From contig NZ_JHUZ01000014.1 in assembly GCF_000619885.1 (NCBI RefSeq), positions 62,001-126,000 on the forward strand: 64,000 nt of DNA. The letters run 5' to 3'. Below the pieces are notes generated by a model that searched no databases, had not been told where the DNA came from, and was given only the letters and a program-made list of their open reading frames with translations. This stretch comes from Balneatrix alpica DSM 16621. Its GTDB lineage: Bacteria; Pseudomonadota; Gammaproteobacteria; Pseudomonadales; Balneatricaceae. Below, piece by piece: positions 24,860 to 33,135 of the stretch. Position numbers and translations under genes: made by a program. The number at the start of each line of letters is the position of its first letter. The stretch's first letter is position 1.

Positions 24860-25564
24860 ATGACCTCCAAGCGCGTATTGATTGTCGATGATGACGAGGA
24901 TATCCGTCAGCTATTGTCGGATTACCTGAGTCGTCATGGTTTTCAGTGTATGACCGCGGCCGATGGAGAGGCCTTCGAACTGGTTTTTCAGGACTTTACC
25001 CCCGATTTGGTTATTTTGGATGTGATGATGCCCGGCGACGATGGTTTTACCCTCTGTCGCCGTCTGCGTCAGCATTCGCAGATTCCGGTGGTAATGCTGA
25101 CCGCCAGTGCCGATGACACCGATCGTATCCTCGGCCTGGAGCTGGGGGCGGATGATTACATCGCCAAGCCTTTTAATCCGCGTGAACTGTTAGCGCGGAT
25201 TAAGGCTATTCTGCGGCGTACGCAAAGTTACGGCGGTCAGGCACGTTATCTGCGCTTTGGCCCCTGGCAGCTGGATCGCACCACCCGTGAACTGGTGAGC
25301 CAAAGTGGTGAGCGCCAGGATGTATCGGGAGCGGATTTTGCCCTGCTATCGGTGTTTCTCAGCCATCCACAAAAGGTGTTGTCGCGGGATGAGTTGTTTG
25401 ACTTAACCCGTGGCCGAGATGCGCCGCCGTTGGATCGTTCCATTGATGTGCATATCTGCCGTTTGCGTCAGCGCCTGGGCGAGGACGCCAAAACCCCGCA
25501 ATTAATTAAAACGGTACGCGGCGCCGGTTACATCCTGGCGGTGCCAGTGGAAATGGTGGGCTAG
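24860..25564 (+). CDS. OmpR-family response regulator
   Basis: A 234-residue response regulator. The receiver domain (1-120) has the acidic pocket D-D-D near 10-12, the phosphorylation aspartate in V-I-L-D-V-M-M-P (about residue 54), T in M-L-T-A-S and K in A-K-P-F-N. The C-terminal OmpR/PhoB winged helix (about 135-230) has R-S-I-D-V-H-I-C-R-L-R. It overlaps its kinase by one base (TAG/GTG), so the two are a coupled pair. It is a second OmpR-like regulator; the other pair in this window, at 33-35 kb, is closer to true OmpR. Confidence 0.9.
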   Translation: MTSKRVLIVDDDEDIRQLLSDYLSRHGFQCMTAADGEAFELVFQDFTPDLVILDVMMPGDDGFTLCRRLRQHSQIPVVMLTASADDTDRILGLELGADDYIAKPFNPRELLARIKAILRRTQSYGGQARYLRFGPWQLDRTTRELVSQSGERQDVSGADFALLSVFLSHPQKVLSRDELFDLTRGRDAPPLDRSIDVHICRLRQRLGEDAKTPQLIKTVRGAGYILAVPVEMVG

Positions 25565-27024
25565 TGAATAAACGCTGGTGGTTGCCCCGCTCACTGCGCG
25601 GTCGTTTCGTGCTGCTAATGCTGGGTGGGGTGCTGCTGGCGCAATTGATCAGCTATGGCGTCTGGTCGGCACAGGTGCGTAACAGCCACCTGGATCTGGT
25701 CGATCGGGTCTCGCGTAACCTCGCTTATAGCCTAGTTTCAACCGTACAGTTCTTTACCTCTCTGCCATTAGAGTACCGCCATCTGGTGTTAGATCAGTTG
25801 CGCAAAATGGGGGGAACGCGCTTTTTTATCAGCATCAACGATCATCTGATTCTGGTGGATGACATTGAAGACAGCCATGAAAAGCGCCTGGTGGTGAGCA
25901 ATGTCTATCGTATCCTGCGCCAAGAGCTGAATGTGAAGTCAGTGTTGGTGGAGTTCTCTAAACCGGAGAACCTGCGGGTGTTGAATAATGAAACGCTGGC
26001 CATGGACTTACCCCCGCGCTGGGCCCAATCGTTGCTACTTGATCCACTTTCTTCGCCAGTCATGGTGGTGCAGATGCAGCTGGATTCATCGGCTTGGCTC
26101 TATGTGGCGACAGTGTTACCGGTACCTGGCTTTCTGCAGACTGGGGGCTGGTTAGCGGCAGATAAGCTGGCCTTTCTGAGCATTATGCTGCTGGTGGTGA
26201 TTATCCTCAGTTTTATCGGCATTCGCTGGATGACCCGTCCTCTGGCGCATATAGCTAAAGCGGCGGAAGACTTGGGGCGGGATCTGGAGCAAGCGCCACT
26301 GCCTGAGTCCGGCCCTTCCGAGGTTGTGGCCACAGCCAAAGCCTTTAACCTGATGCGTGAGCGTATTCAGCGCTATCTGGAAGACCGCGAACGCCTGTTC
26401 TCTGCGATTTCCCATGACTTAAAAACGCCGATCACCCGACTGCGGCTACGTGCCGAGCTGCTGGATGATGACAACCTGCGTGAGCGTTTTGGTAAGGATC
26501 TGGCCGAGTTGGATCTGATGGTGAAAGGAGCGTTGCAGTGTGTGAAGGACACGGACATCCATGAAAATACCGAGACGATTCAGTTGGCTGATTTACTGGA
26601 GCCGATGCTGGCGGATTATCAGCTACAGGGGCGTCAAGTGCGGCTCAGTGGCCAGGCGCGGACGATTATGGGCAAACCGCTGGCATTGAAGCGCTGTTTT
26701 ACCAACCTGATCGACAATGCACTGTTTTATGGTGAGCGTTGTGAGATTCAGCTGGAGGATGACGACAGCGAATTGCGGGTGCGGGTGCTGGATAATGGCC
26801 CTGGTATTCCCGAAGCGTTGTTAGAGCAGGTTTTTGAACCCTATGTGCGGCTGGAGCGCTCCCGCAGTCGTCATACCGGTGGCAGTGGCCTGGGGTTGGG
26901 CATTGCCCGTCATATCGTTCATGCCCAGGGGGGGCGTTTAACCCTGAGCAATCGTGCGGAAGGGGGGCTGGAAGCCTTGGTGCGCCTGCCCCGACAAACA
27001 CAAAATGATGATGTACCGCATTGA
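25564..27024 (+). CDS. EnvZ-like sensor histidine kinase
   Basis: A 486-residue inner-membrane kinase. Two membrane helices (about 12-33 and 200-222) bound a periplasmic sensor of about 165 residues; then HAMP (about 222-275), a HisKA box F-S-A-I-S-H-D-L-K-T-P (phosphorylated His near 285) and HATPase_c with D-N-G-P-G-I-P and G-G-S-G-L-G-L-G. Translation starts at GTG and overlaps the regulator stop by one base. The signal is unknown; the periplasmic domain is larger than that of EnvZ itself. Confidence 0.88.
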   Translation: MNKRWWLPRSLRGRFVLLMLGGVLLAQLISYGVWSAQVRNSHLDLVDRVSRNLAYSLVSTVQFFTSLPLEYRHLVLDQLRKMGGTRFFISINDHLILVDDIEDSHEKRLVVSNVYRILRQELNVKSVLVEFSKPENLRVLNNETLAMDLPPRWAQSLLLDPLSSPVMVVQMQLDSSAWLYVATVLPVPGFLQTGGWLAADKLAFLSIMLLVVIILSFIGIRWMTRPLAHIAKAAEDLGRDLEQAPLPESGPSEVVATAKAFNLMRERIQRYLEDRERLFSAISHDLKTPITRLRLRAELLDDDNLRERFGKDLAELDLMVKGALQCVKDTDIHENTETIQLADLLEPMLADYQLQGRQVRLSGQARTIMGKPLALKRCFTNLIDNALFYGERCEIQLEDDDSELRVRVLDNGPGIPEALLEQVFEPYVRLERSRSRHTGGSGLGLGIARHIVHAQGGRLTLSNRAEGGLEALVRLPRQTQNDDVPH

Positions 27025-27122
27025 ATCCAGCCTAGGATAGCGGTACCAAATACACAGGTCTTAGTGGTTGCGACTGAACTAGGACCCTTTCACTGACTAA
27101 CCAGTAATAGAAGGCGACGACC

Positions 27123-27713
27123 ATGCAACAGCTAGTCCTGGCCAGCGGTAATCGCGGCAAACTTCGTGAGTTTAATCAGGTGCTGGGTGGGCTTGATTTT
27201 GAAGTGGTGCCCCAGTCAGCCTTTAGCGTACCGGATGCAGTGGAGTCGGGGTTGAGCTTTGTTGAAAACGCCATCATTAAGGCTCGCCACGCCGCCCGTC
27301 TAACTGGCCTGCCAGCCTTGGCCGATGATTCGGGGCTGGAGGTGGATGCCCTGAAAGGCGCGCCGGGGATTTACTCGGCCCGCTATGCTGGCGAAGGTGC
27401 CAGCGATGAGGATAACTGCGCGTTGCTATTGGAGCGGATGCGCCATATCCCTGAATCAGAACGGCAGGCCCGTTTTCACTGCGTGCTGGTCTATATGCGC
27501 CATGCCGATGATCCCGTGCCTTTGATCTGCCATGGGGCCTGGGAAGGCCGGGTTTTATTTGAGCCCCGGGGTGAGGGTGGCTTTGGCTATGCCCCGCTGT
27601 TTTGGGTGCCACAAGAAAATTGCAGTGCCGCCGAGTTAACGCCGGAGCGGAAAAACCTGCTCAGTCATCGTGGTCGCGCCCTGGCGCAGCTGTTGCAACG
27701 GCTGGAGCCATAA
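27123..27713 (+). CDS. rdgB: dITP/XTP pyrophosphatase RdgB
   Basis: A 196-residue Ham1/RdgB nucleoside triphosphatase that hydrolyses dITP, XTP and ITP to keep them out of DNA. Hallmarks are [10 protein letters not shown] (8-17), A-D-D-S-G-L-E-V-D (about 68-76), G-I-Y-S-A-R-Y-A-G (about 82-90), G-F-G-Y-A-P (about 153-158) and S-H-R-G-R-A at the end. It is followed by hemW, as in many gammaproteobacteria (yggV-yggW in E. coli), with a 147-bp gap that holds a separate promoter. Confidence 0.95.
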   Translation: MQQLVLASGNRGKLREFNQVLGGLDFEVVPQSAFSVPDAVESGLSFVENAIIKARHAARLTGLPALADDSGLEVDALKGAPGIYSARYAGEGASDEDNCALLLERMRHIPESERQARFHCVLVYMRHADDPVPLICHGAWEGRVLFEPRGEGGFGYAPLFWVPQENCSAAELTPERKNLLSHRGRALAQLLQRLEP

Positions 27714-27778
27714 CCTTTTTTGATGCAATACGTGACGCGGCGGCCTTATCTATGACTGTGAGTGAGGGCTGCCTTGAC

Positions 27779-27807
27779 TTGGGAGAATGCGGGGGCTGGG
27801 CTAGAAT
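27779..27807 (+). promoter_or_regulatory. Sigma-70-like promoter of hemW
   Basis: -35 TTGGGA (27779-27784) and -10 TAGAAT (27802-27807) with a 17-bp spacer lie about 50 bp before the hemW start. Confidence 0.5.
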
Positions 27808-27860
27808 AGCGCCCCCCAGGCCCCTAGTGGGCGACCTTAAGCTCTAAGATGGGCTGATTT

Positions 27861-28997
27861 ATGTTGCAGTTGCCGCCGTTAAGCCTCTACATCCACATCC
27901 CCTGGTGTGTGCGTAAGTGCCCCTATTGTGATTTTAACTCCCATGCCCAGCGTGATGAGCTGCCCGAGCAAGCCTACGTGCAGCGGTTGCTGGCGGACTT
28001 GGAGGCGGAGTTGGCGGGTGCCCAGGGGCGTCCCCTTAGCTCTATCTTTATTGGCGGCGGAACCCCTAGCCTCTTTAGTGCCCAGGCGATTCAACAGCTG
28101 CTTGATGGGGTGCGAGCCCGTATTTCCTTGCAGCCAGGGTGTGAAATCACCATGGAGGCCAATCCCGGTACCTTTGAGCAGGCCCGTTTTGCCGGCTATG
28201 CCGAGGCAGGGGTCAACCGTTTGTCGGTGGGAGTGCAGAGTTTAAATGCTGAGCACTTACAGGCCTTGGGGCGGATTCATAATCCAGAAGAAGCCTTGGC
28301 AGCCCTGGCCTGCCTGCCGCAGTTAGGTATCGATAACTTTAATGTGGATTTGATGCATGGCTTGCCGGGACAGACGATTGAGCAAGCATTAACCGACCTA
28401 CGCCAAGCCTTGGCATTAGCCCCACCTCATCTCTCCTGGTATCAACTGACCATTGAACCCAATACCGAGTTTTACAGCCGTCCTCCGCGTTTACCGGAGG
28501 ATGAAACCCTGTGGGATATCCAGGAACAAGGCCATGCTCTGTTAGAAGCAGCCGGTTATCGCCAATATGAAACCTCCGCCTACGCCAAAGGCCGACAGGC
28601 GCAGCACAATCTGAATTACTGGCAGTTTGGTGATTATCTGGGGATAGGGGCGGGGGCCCATGGCAAGGTGACCTGGTTGAACCAGGGCCGTATCGAACGG
28701 CGGTGGAAAACCCGAATGCCGCAGCATTATCTTGACCCTGCACGTTTACTGGTGGCGGGTAGTCAGGAGGTCACGGCAGAGGAGCTGCCCTTTGAATTTA
28801 TGATGAACGCCTTGCGCTTGGTGGAAGGTGTGCCCCGTAAATGGTTCGAGCAGCGCACCGGGTTGTCGCTCAGTGTCCTGTCAACGCAGGTCGAACTGGG
28901 ACAAAACCGGCAGCTGCTCGAAATGAACGGAGCTGTGTTTAAACCGACGCCACTCGGGCGGCGTTATTTAAACGATTTGCTGGAGCTGTTCATCTAG
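27861..28997 (+). CDS. hemW: Heme chaperone HemW (radical SAM)
   Basis: A 378-residue radical-SAM protein once annotated as oxygen-independent coproporphyrinogen III oxidase; HemW proteins instead bind and hand over heme. The cluster motif C-V-R-K-C-P-Y-C (Cys-x3-Cys-x2-Cys, about 16-23) is intact, followed by F-I-G-G-G-T-P-S, M-E-A-N-P-G-T and V-N-R-L-S-V-G-V-Q-S. The C-terminal HemN_C domain is present (about 300-370). It follows rdgB. Downstream is the GGA-rich stretch at 29.0-29.16 kb. Confidence 0.92.
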   Translation: MLQLPPLSLYIHIPWCVRKCPYCDFNSHAQRDELPEQAYVQRLLADLEAELAGAQGRPLSSIFIGGGTPSLFSAQAIQQLLDGVRARISLQPGCEITMEANPGTFEQARFAGYAEAGVNRLSVGVQSLNAEHLQALGRIHNPEEALAALACLPQLGIDNFNVDLMHGLPGQTIEQALTDLRQALALAPPHLSWYQLTIEPNTEFYSRPPRLPEDETLWDIQEQGHALLEAAGYRQYETSAYAKGRQAQHNLNYWQFGDYLGIGAGAHGKVTWLNQGRIERRWKTRMPQHYLDPARLLVAGSQEVTAEELPFEFMMNALRLVEGVPRKWFEQRTGLSLSVLSTQVELGQNRQLLEMNGAVFKPTPLGRRYLNDLLELFI

Positions 28998-29004
28998 CCT
29001 GGGC

Positions 29005-29160
29005 AAGGTTCGCATCCTGGCCCCCTAACCCGCGACTAGCCTTCCTTGTGGCGTCCTGCAGCCTCATCCGCTGAGGTGGGCATCCTGCCTCCTTGTATCC
29101 GTCCGGATACATCCTGAAACTCAGCATAGTCGCTCCCCTTGGTAGCGACTATCAGAAAAA
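29005..29160 (-). ncRNA. CsrB/RsmZ-like regulatory RNA (CsrA/RsmA sponge), predicted
   Basis: The 233-bp gap between hemW and tesA has no ORF but on the minus strand carries ten GGA trinucleotides in about 135 nt, including three copies of CAGGATG (at 29116-29110, 29087-29081 and 29019-29013) and one CAGGACG (29058-29052), the repeat type of CsrB. Several sit in perfect hairpin loops: stem GTATCC/GGATAC with loop GGAC (29095-29110), GGCA/TGCC with loop GGA (29079-29089), CCTCA/TGAGG with loop GCGGA (29062-29076), and a 9-bp stem with AGGGGA at its loop (29126-29152). This is the design of CsrA-sequestering RNAs. A TAAATT at about 29170 could be its -10. I see no strong terminator, so the 3' end is open. 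Confidence 0.7.
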
Positions 29161-29230
29161 GTCTGAATTTAGTCGGCGCTGAGGGGCCGTAATACGCTTT
29201 GGTAACCCTTTACAGGACGGGGTGTTGGAA

Positions 29231-29863
29231 TTATTTGGTTACCAGACTGTTGTCTTTGTCAGCATTCAGTAAAGGCAGTAGCCAGTTCCCTACATGCTTG
29301 GCCAGAATGGGTTGGGCTTGGGCATTGGGATGAATGCCATCGCTTTGCATTAGCTCTGGGTTGAGCGCCACGGGTTCAATAAAGAATGGCAATACCGGCA
29401 CAGCTAAGGTTTGCCCGAGTGTGGTAAAGAGTTGGGCGAAAGCATCGGCATACTGAGGTCCATAATTGGGCGGAATACGTACACCGAGTATCGCCACCCG
29501 GGCGCCCTGGGCTTGAGCCAATTCGACCATAAGAGTCAGGTTCTGTTGCAGGCTGGCTAGTGGCAGGCCGCGCAAACCGTCATTGCCGCCCAGCTCCAGC
29601 AGCACCCATTGGGGTTGATGCTGCTCAAGCAGTGCGGGCAGTCGGGCCAGGCCGCCACCGCTGGTTTCACCGCTCATGCTGGCGTTGATCAGCCGCCAAT
29701 CTGGTGGCAGTTGCGGCTCTAACAGCTTGACCCAGCCCTGCTCTGCCCGCAGGCCATAGGCAGCACTGAGGCTGTCACCGACTATCATCAGGGTACTGGC
29801 TTGAGCCCAGCCACAGAGGCTTAGCCAGCCCAGTAACAGGAAACGAAAAAAAGGATTGCGCAT
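29231..29863 (-). CDS. tesA: Acyl-CoA thioesterase I / lysophospholipase TesA
   Basis: A 210-residue secreted SGNH hydrolase with thioesterase, esterase and lysophospholipase activity in E. coli. After a signal peptide (about 1-22, ending AQAS) come block I G-D-S-L-S (about 29-33), the oxyanion-hole N-A-S-M-S-G and G-G-N-D (about 92-95) and the catalytic D-G-I-H-P near 176-180. It is divergent from ybbA and the two start codons overlap (CATG), so each gene's upstream signals lie inside the other's coding region. Confidence 0.93.
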   Translation of the reverse strand: MRNPFFRFLLLGWLSLCGWAQASTLMIVGDSLSAAYGLRAEQGWVKLLEPQLPPDWRLINASMSGETSGGGLARLPALLEQHQPQWVLLELGGNDGLRGLPLASLQQNLTLMVELAQAQGARVAILGVRIPPNYGPQYADAFAQLFTTLGQTLAVPVLPFFIEPVALNPELMQSDGIHPNAQAQPILAKHVGNWLLPLLNADKDNSLVTK

Positions 29864-30572
29864 GACGACCCTACCCTCAACAGATGTTCAACCTTTGTTG
29901 CTTGCCGACCATATCGGCAAAGTGGTGCAAACGCAATCAGGCCCTTTGACCTTGCTGGCGGATGTCAGCCTGCGGGTGGAGGCCGCGCAAACCCTGGCGA
30001 TTTTAGGCCGCTCCGGCGCGGGCAAGTCGACCTTGCTGGGATTGCTGGCGGGCTTGGATGTGCCGAGTGAGGGAGCGGTCTGCTTGGATGGTAATAATCT
30101 GGCTGTCCTCAGTGAGGAGCAGCGTGCGGCTTTGCGGGCACGTTATCTCGGCTTTGTTTTTCAATCCTTTCAGCTGTTGGCAGATTTAACCGCGCTGGAA
30201 AATGTCAGCCTGCCACTGGCGCTTTGCGGCCACCCACAAGCCGAACAGGAGGCGCGTTACTGGTTGCAGCAGGTCGGGCTAGGGCAGCGCCTAAACCATA
30301 CTCCGCGCCAGCTTTCAGGTGGTGAGCAACAGCGGGTGGCACTGGCCAGAGCCTTTGCCGGGCGTCCGCGGGTACTGTTTGCCGATGAACCGACGGGCAA
30401 TCTGGATGAGCAGACAGGCGCACAAATTATGGAGTTGCTGTTTAACCTCAACCAGGAACTGGGCACAACCCTGATCTTGGTGACCCATGATGTCGAACTG
30501 GCGGCCCGTTGTCAGCGGCGTATCTATTTGGAAGCAGGGCAAATCCAACAGGAGGTGCAGCATGAAGGCTGA
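29862..30572 (+). CDS. ybbA: ABC transporter ATPase YbbA
   Basis: A 236-residue ABC ATPase of the LolD/MacB-like group. Walker A is G-R-S-G-A-G-K-S-T (about 48-56), the Q-loop F-V-F-Q-S-F (about 93-98), signature L-S-G-G-E-Q-Q-R (about 149-156), Walker B V-L-F-A-D-E-P-T and the H-loop T-H-D-V. The ATG at 29862 overlaps the tesA start on the opposite strand; its AAGGA ribosome-binding site lies within tesA. A TTG two codons earlier is possible. The gene overlaps ybbP by 11 bp, making a coupled pair. Confidence 0.92.
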   Translation: MTTLPSTDVQPLLLADHIGKVVQTQSGPLTLLADVSLRVEAAQTLAILGRSGAGKSTLLGLLAGLDVPSEGAVCLDGNNLAVLSEEQRAALRARYLGFVFQSFQLLADLTALENVSLPLALCGHPQAEQEARYWLQQVGLGQRLNHTPRQLSGGEQQRVALARAFAGRPRVLFADEPTGNLDEQTGAQIMELLFNLNQELGTTLILVTHDVELAARCQRRIYLEAGQIQQEVQHEG

Positions 30573-33033
30573 CAGTCGGCCAACTGCTGGCAGTATCCTG
30601 CAATATGCCCGTTTAGGGTGGCGTGACCGTGAGTTGCGCCTACTGGTATTAGCAATCTGGCTGGCCTGTGCGGCCACCACCATGATCAGCTTTTTTGCTG
30701 ATCGGTTGGAGCGTGGCTTGCAGACGCAGGCGGGGCGAATGCTAGGGGGGGACTTGGTGATCCGCAGTAGCCGCGAGGCCCCAGCAGCCTGGTGGCAGCA
30801 GGCGCAGGCATTGGGCTTGGCTGCGCCGGTGGAGGTGTTCGAATTTCCCTCGATGGCGGGGGCTGGCGAGCACTTTGCCTTGGCCAGTATCAAGGCAGTG
30901 GGTGAGGGCTATCCGCTGTATGGCCAGGCACAAATTCAGCGTCAAACTCAGGCCGAGCCGGAAACGCTGCAGCGTGGCCCCCAGCCTGGCGAGGTGTGGT
31001 TAGAGCCTCGCTTGCTCGACTTGCTGCAGCTGCAGTTGGGGGATGAGCTGCAACTGGGTTATGCCAAGCTCAAAGTAGCGGCGTTGCTGCTGGAAGAGCC
31101 CGACCCGGTGTTTGATTTTTCCAGTCTGAGTCCGCGGCTGATGATGCATGCGGCGGACTTGCCCAGTACTCAGCTTATTCAGTCGGGTAGCCGGATTCGC
31201 TACCGTTATCTTTTGGCGGGCAACGGTGCTGAGATTGAGCGCTTTAAGGCCTGGCTGGAGCCGCAGTTAGGGCCGGGGGTGCGAATCCAAGATCCACAGC
31301 AGGGCAATCCTCGCTTAGCCGCTGCGCTGGAGCGGGTGCGCCAGTATTTGTCCCTGGGTAGTGTGTTGGCGGTGGTGCTGGCGGGAATCACCCTGGCGCT
31401 GGCGGCGCGTCACTACAGTCAACGTCATGTTGATGAGATTGCCCTGTGGCGCTGCCTGGGCCTGAAGCGTTCGACTCTGGCCTGGATGCTGGGCGCCCGT
31501 CTGGGCTGGCTGAGTTTGTTGGCGGTGTTATTGGGGGTGGCCAGTGGCGCCCTGGCGCAGCAGGGGCTGGTGCTGATTTTCGCTGACTGGCTACCGAATC
31601 CCATGCCGGCGTTGAGCTGGGTGCCAGCCTGGAGCGGGGTGCTAACCGCGCTGTTGTTATTGGGGGCGCTGGTGTTGCCGGATTGGTGGCAACTGTTGAA
31701 GGTCAGTCCCCTGCGTGTGTTCCGTCGCGAGATCAGTTGGCCGCAGTTAGGACGCTGGCTAAGTCTGGGCCTGGCCTTGCTGGCATTGTTAGGCTGGCTG
31801 TGGCTGCAAAGTCGAGAGCCCAGGCTCACCCTGGCGATGGGGGCGGGTTTAGTGGTGGCGTTAGGGCTGATTTATGGTGTGGCCTGGCTGCTGGTGAAGG
31901 CATTAAAAGACCGTCTGGGTCAGCGCCTGCCGCTGGGCAGTTGGGCGCCGTTGCAAATCGCCGCCTTTAGCTTGGTGGGCATTGCCATCGGCTTGGCGAT
32001 GTTGATGCGCACTGAATTGATTGCTAGCTGGCAACAACAGTTGCCGGAGCAGGCGCCTAATTACTTTGCCCTGAACATTCAGCCCTGGGAGCGGCAGGCA
32101 GTCGCTGACTTTATGCAGCAACAGGGCTGGGATGATAACCCCCTCTATCCGCTGGCCCGTGGGCGGGTGGTGGCGATTAATGATCAGCCTGTGGAGCAGC
32201 AGCCAGGGGTGAGTAAGGAGGGGCGTCATACCCTGGAGCGAGAGCTTAACCTGACCTGGGCCGAGCAACCGGGCAACGATAATGCAATCCTAGAGGGACA
32301 GTTCTGGCCTGCGGACAGCCAGGGGGCAGAATTTTCCGCTGAACAGGGTTTTGCCGAGAGTTTGAATTTAAAACTGGGGGATGAGCTGCGCTTTGATATT
32401 GGCGGCAGCCTGGTCAGTGCCAAGCTCACCAGTATTCGCACCGTGGATTGGAACTCATTTAATCCGAACTTCTTTGTCATTTTTTCGCCCAAGGTGTTAG
32501 GGGAGCTGGCCAGCGCGGCGATGACCAGTTTCTATGTGGCACCGGAGCAGGAGTCGAGGCTGACGGAGTTTAGCCAGCGCTGGCCAACGGTGAGCCTGGT
32601 GGGAATCAACCCCCTGCTTGAGCAGTTCCGCCGCATCCTCAGTCAGTTGACGCAGGCGGTGCAGTACCTGTTTGTATTCTTGTTGCTGGCGGCCTGGTTG
32701 GTGTTGGTGGCGGTGATTCAGATTAATCTACCAGAGCGCCAGCGGGAGCAATTGGTGCTGCATACCCTGGGGGTACCCAGAGCCTTGTTACGGCGACGTT
32801 TGCGCTGGGAGTTTCTCTGCCTGGGCGGCCTGGCTGGCGTGTTGGCGGCGGTGGCAACCCTGTTGCTGGGCTGGCTGGTGTTTGTGCTGCTGTTGGGGTG
32901 GGGCATGCCACAACCCTGGTGGTTAGTGTTCTGGCCGGTGCTGGCGGCGTTGATGGTCACCTTACCTGCCTTATGGATGCTAAGGGGAATTGGCCAGCAA
33001 CCGCCCTGGCAATGGCTACGGCAGTTGGATTAA
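30562..33033 (+). CDS. ybbP: FtsX-like ABC permease YbbP
   Basis: An 823-residue integral membrane protein with the FtsX/MacB permease layout: an N-terminal membrane helix, a large periplasmic domain, clusters of helices around residues 250-480 and 680-815, and two FtsX-type domains. With YbbA it forms an ABC transporter of the E. coli ybbA-ybbP type, whose substrate is not known. An AGGAGGTG ribosome-binding site within ybbA selects the ATG at 30562. It ends at a hairpin shared with the convergent kinase gene. Confidence 0.9.
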   Translation: MKADSRPTAGSILQYARLGWRDRELRLLVLAIWLACAATTMISFFADRLERGLQTQAGRMLGGDLVIRSSREAPAAWWQQAQALGLAAPVEVFEFPSMAGAGEHFALASIKAVGEGYPLYGQAQIQRQTQAEPETLQRGPQPGEVWLEPRLLDLLQLQLGDELQLGYAKLKVAALLLEEPDPVFDFSSLSPRLMMHAADLPSTQLIQSGSRIRYRYLLAGNGAEIERFKAWLEPQLGPGVRIQDPQQGNPRLAAALERVRQYLSLGSVLAVVLAGITLALAARHYSQRHVDEIALWRCLGLKRSTLAWMLGARLGWLSLLAVLLGVASGALAQQGLVLIFADWLPNPMPALSWVPAWSGVLTALLLLGALVLPDWWQLLKVSPLRVFRREISWPQLGRWLSLGLALLALLGWLWLQSREPRLTLAMGAGLVVALGLIYGVAWLLVKALKDRLGQRLPLGSWAPLQIAAFSLVGIAIGLAMLMRTELIASWQQQLPEQAPNYFALNIQPWERQAVADFMQQQGWDDNPLYPLARGRVVAINDQPVEQQPGVSKEGRHTLERELNLTWAEQPGNDNAILEGQFWPADSQGAEFSAEQGFAESLNLKLGDELRFDIGGSLVSAKLTSIRTVDWNSFNPNFFVIFSPKVLGELASAAMTSFYVAPEQESRLTEFSQRWPTVSLVGINPLLEQFRRILSQLTQAVQYLFVFLLLAAWLVLVAVIQINLPERQREQLVLHTLGVPRALLRRRLRWEFLCLGGLAGVLAAVATLLLGWLVFVLLLGWGMPQPWWLVFWPVLAALMVTLPALWMLRGIGQQPPWQWLRQLD

Positions 33034-33075
33034 GGCTGGCGTTAGTGAGGAGTAGCAGCGAGTTGAGAGCCGACA

Positions 33076-33100
33076 GAAGCCCCGCTTGGGGCTTCGCTGT
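33076..33100. terminator. Hairpin between ybbP and the convergent kinase
   Basis: GAAGCCCC (33076-33083) pairs with GGGGCTTC (33088-33095) over a GCTT loop. The T-run is weak, so it may act mainly as a transcript-end hairpin. Confidence 0.55.
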
Positions 33101-33135
33101 TTACGCCGATTGGTAGGGAGGAAGGTTGCCGGCAA

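Noticed and set aside
29201-29214. GacA-box (upstream activating site) for the CsrB/RsmZ-like RNA
   Set aside because: The minus-strand TGTAA-N4-TTACC has imperfect symmetry and half-site spacing much shorter than the consensus I know, so I do not call it.
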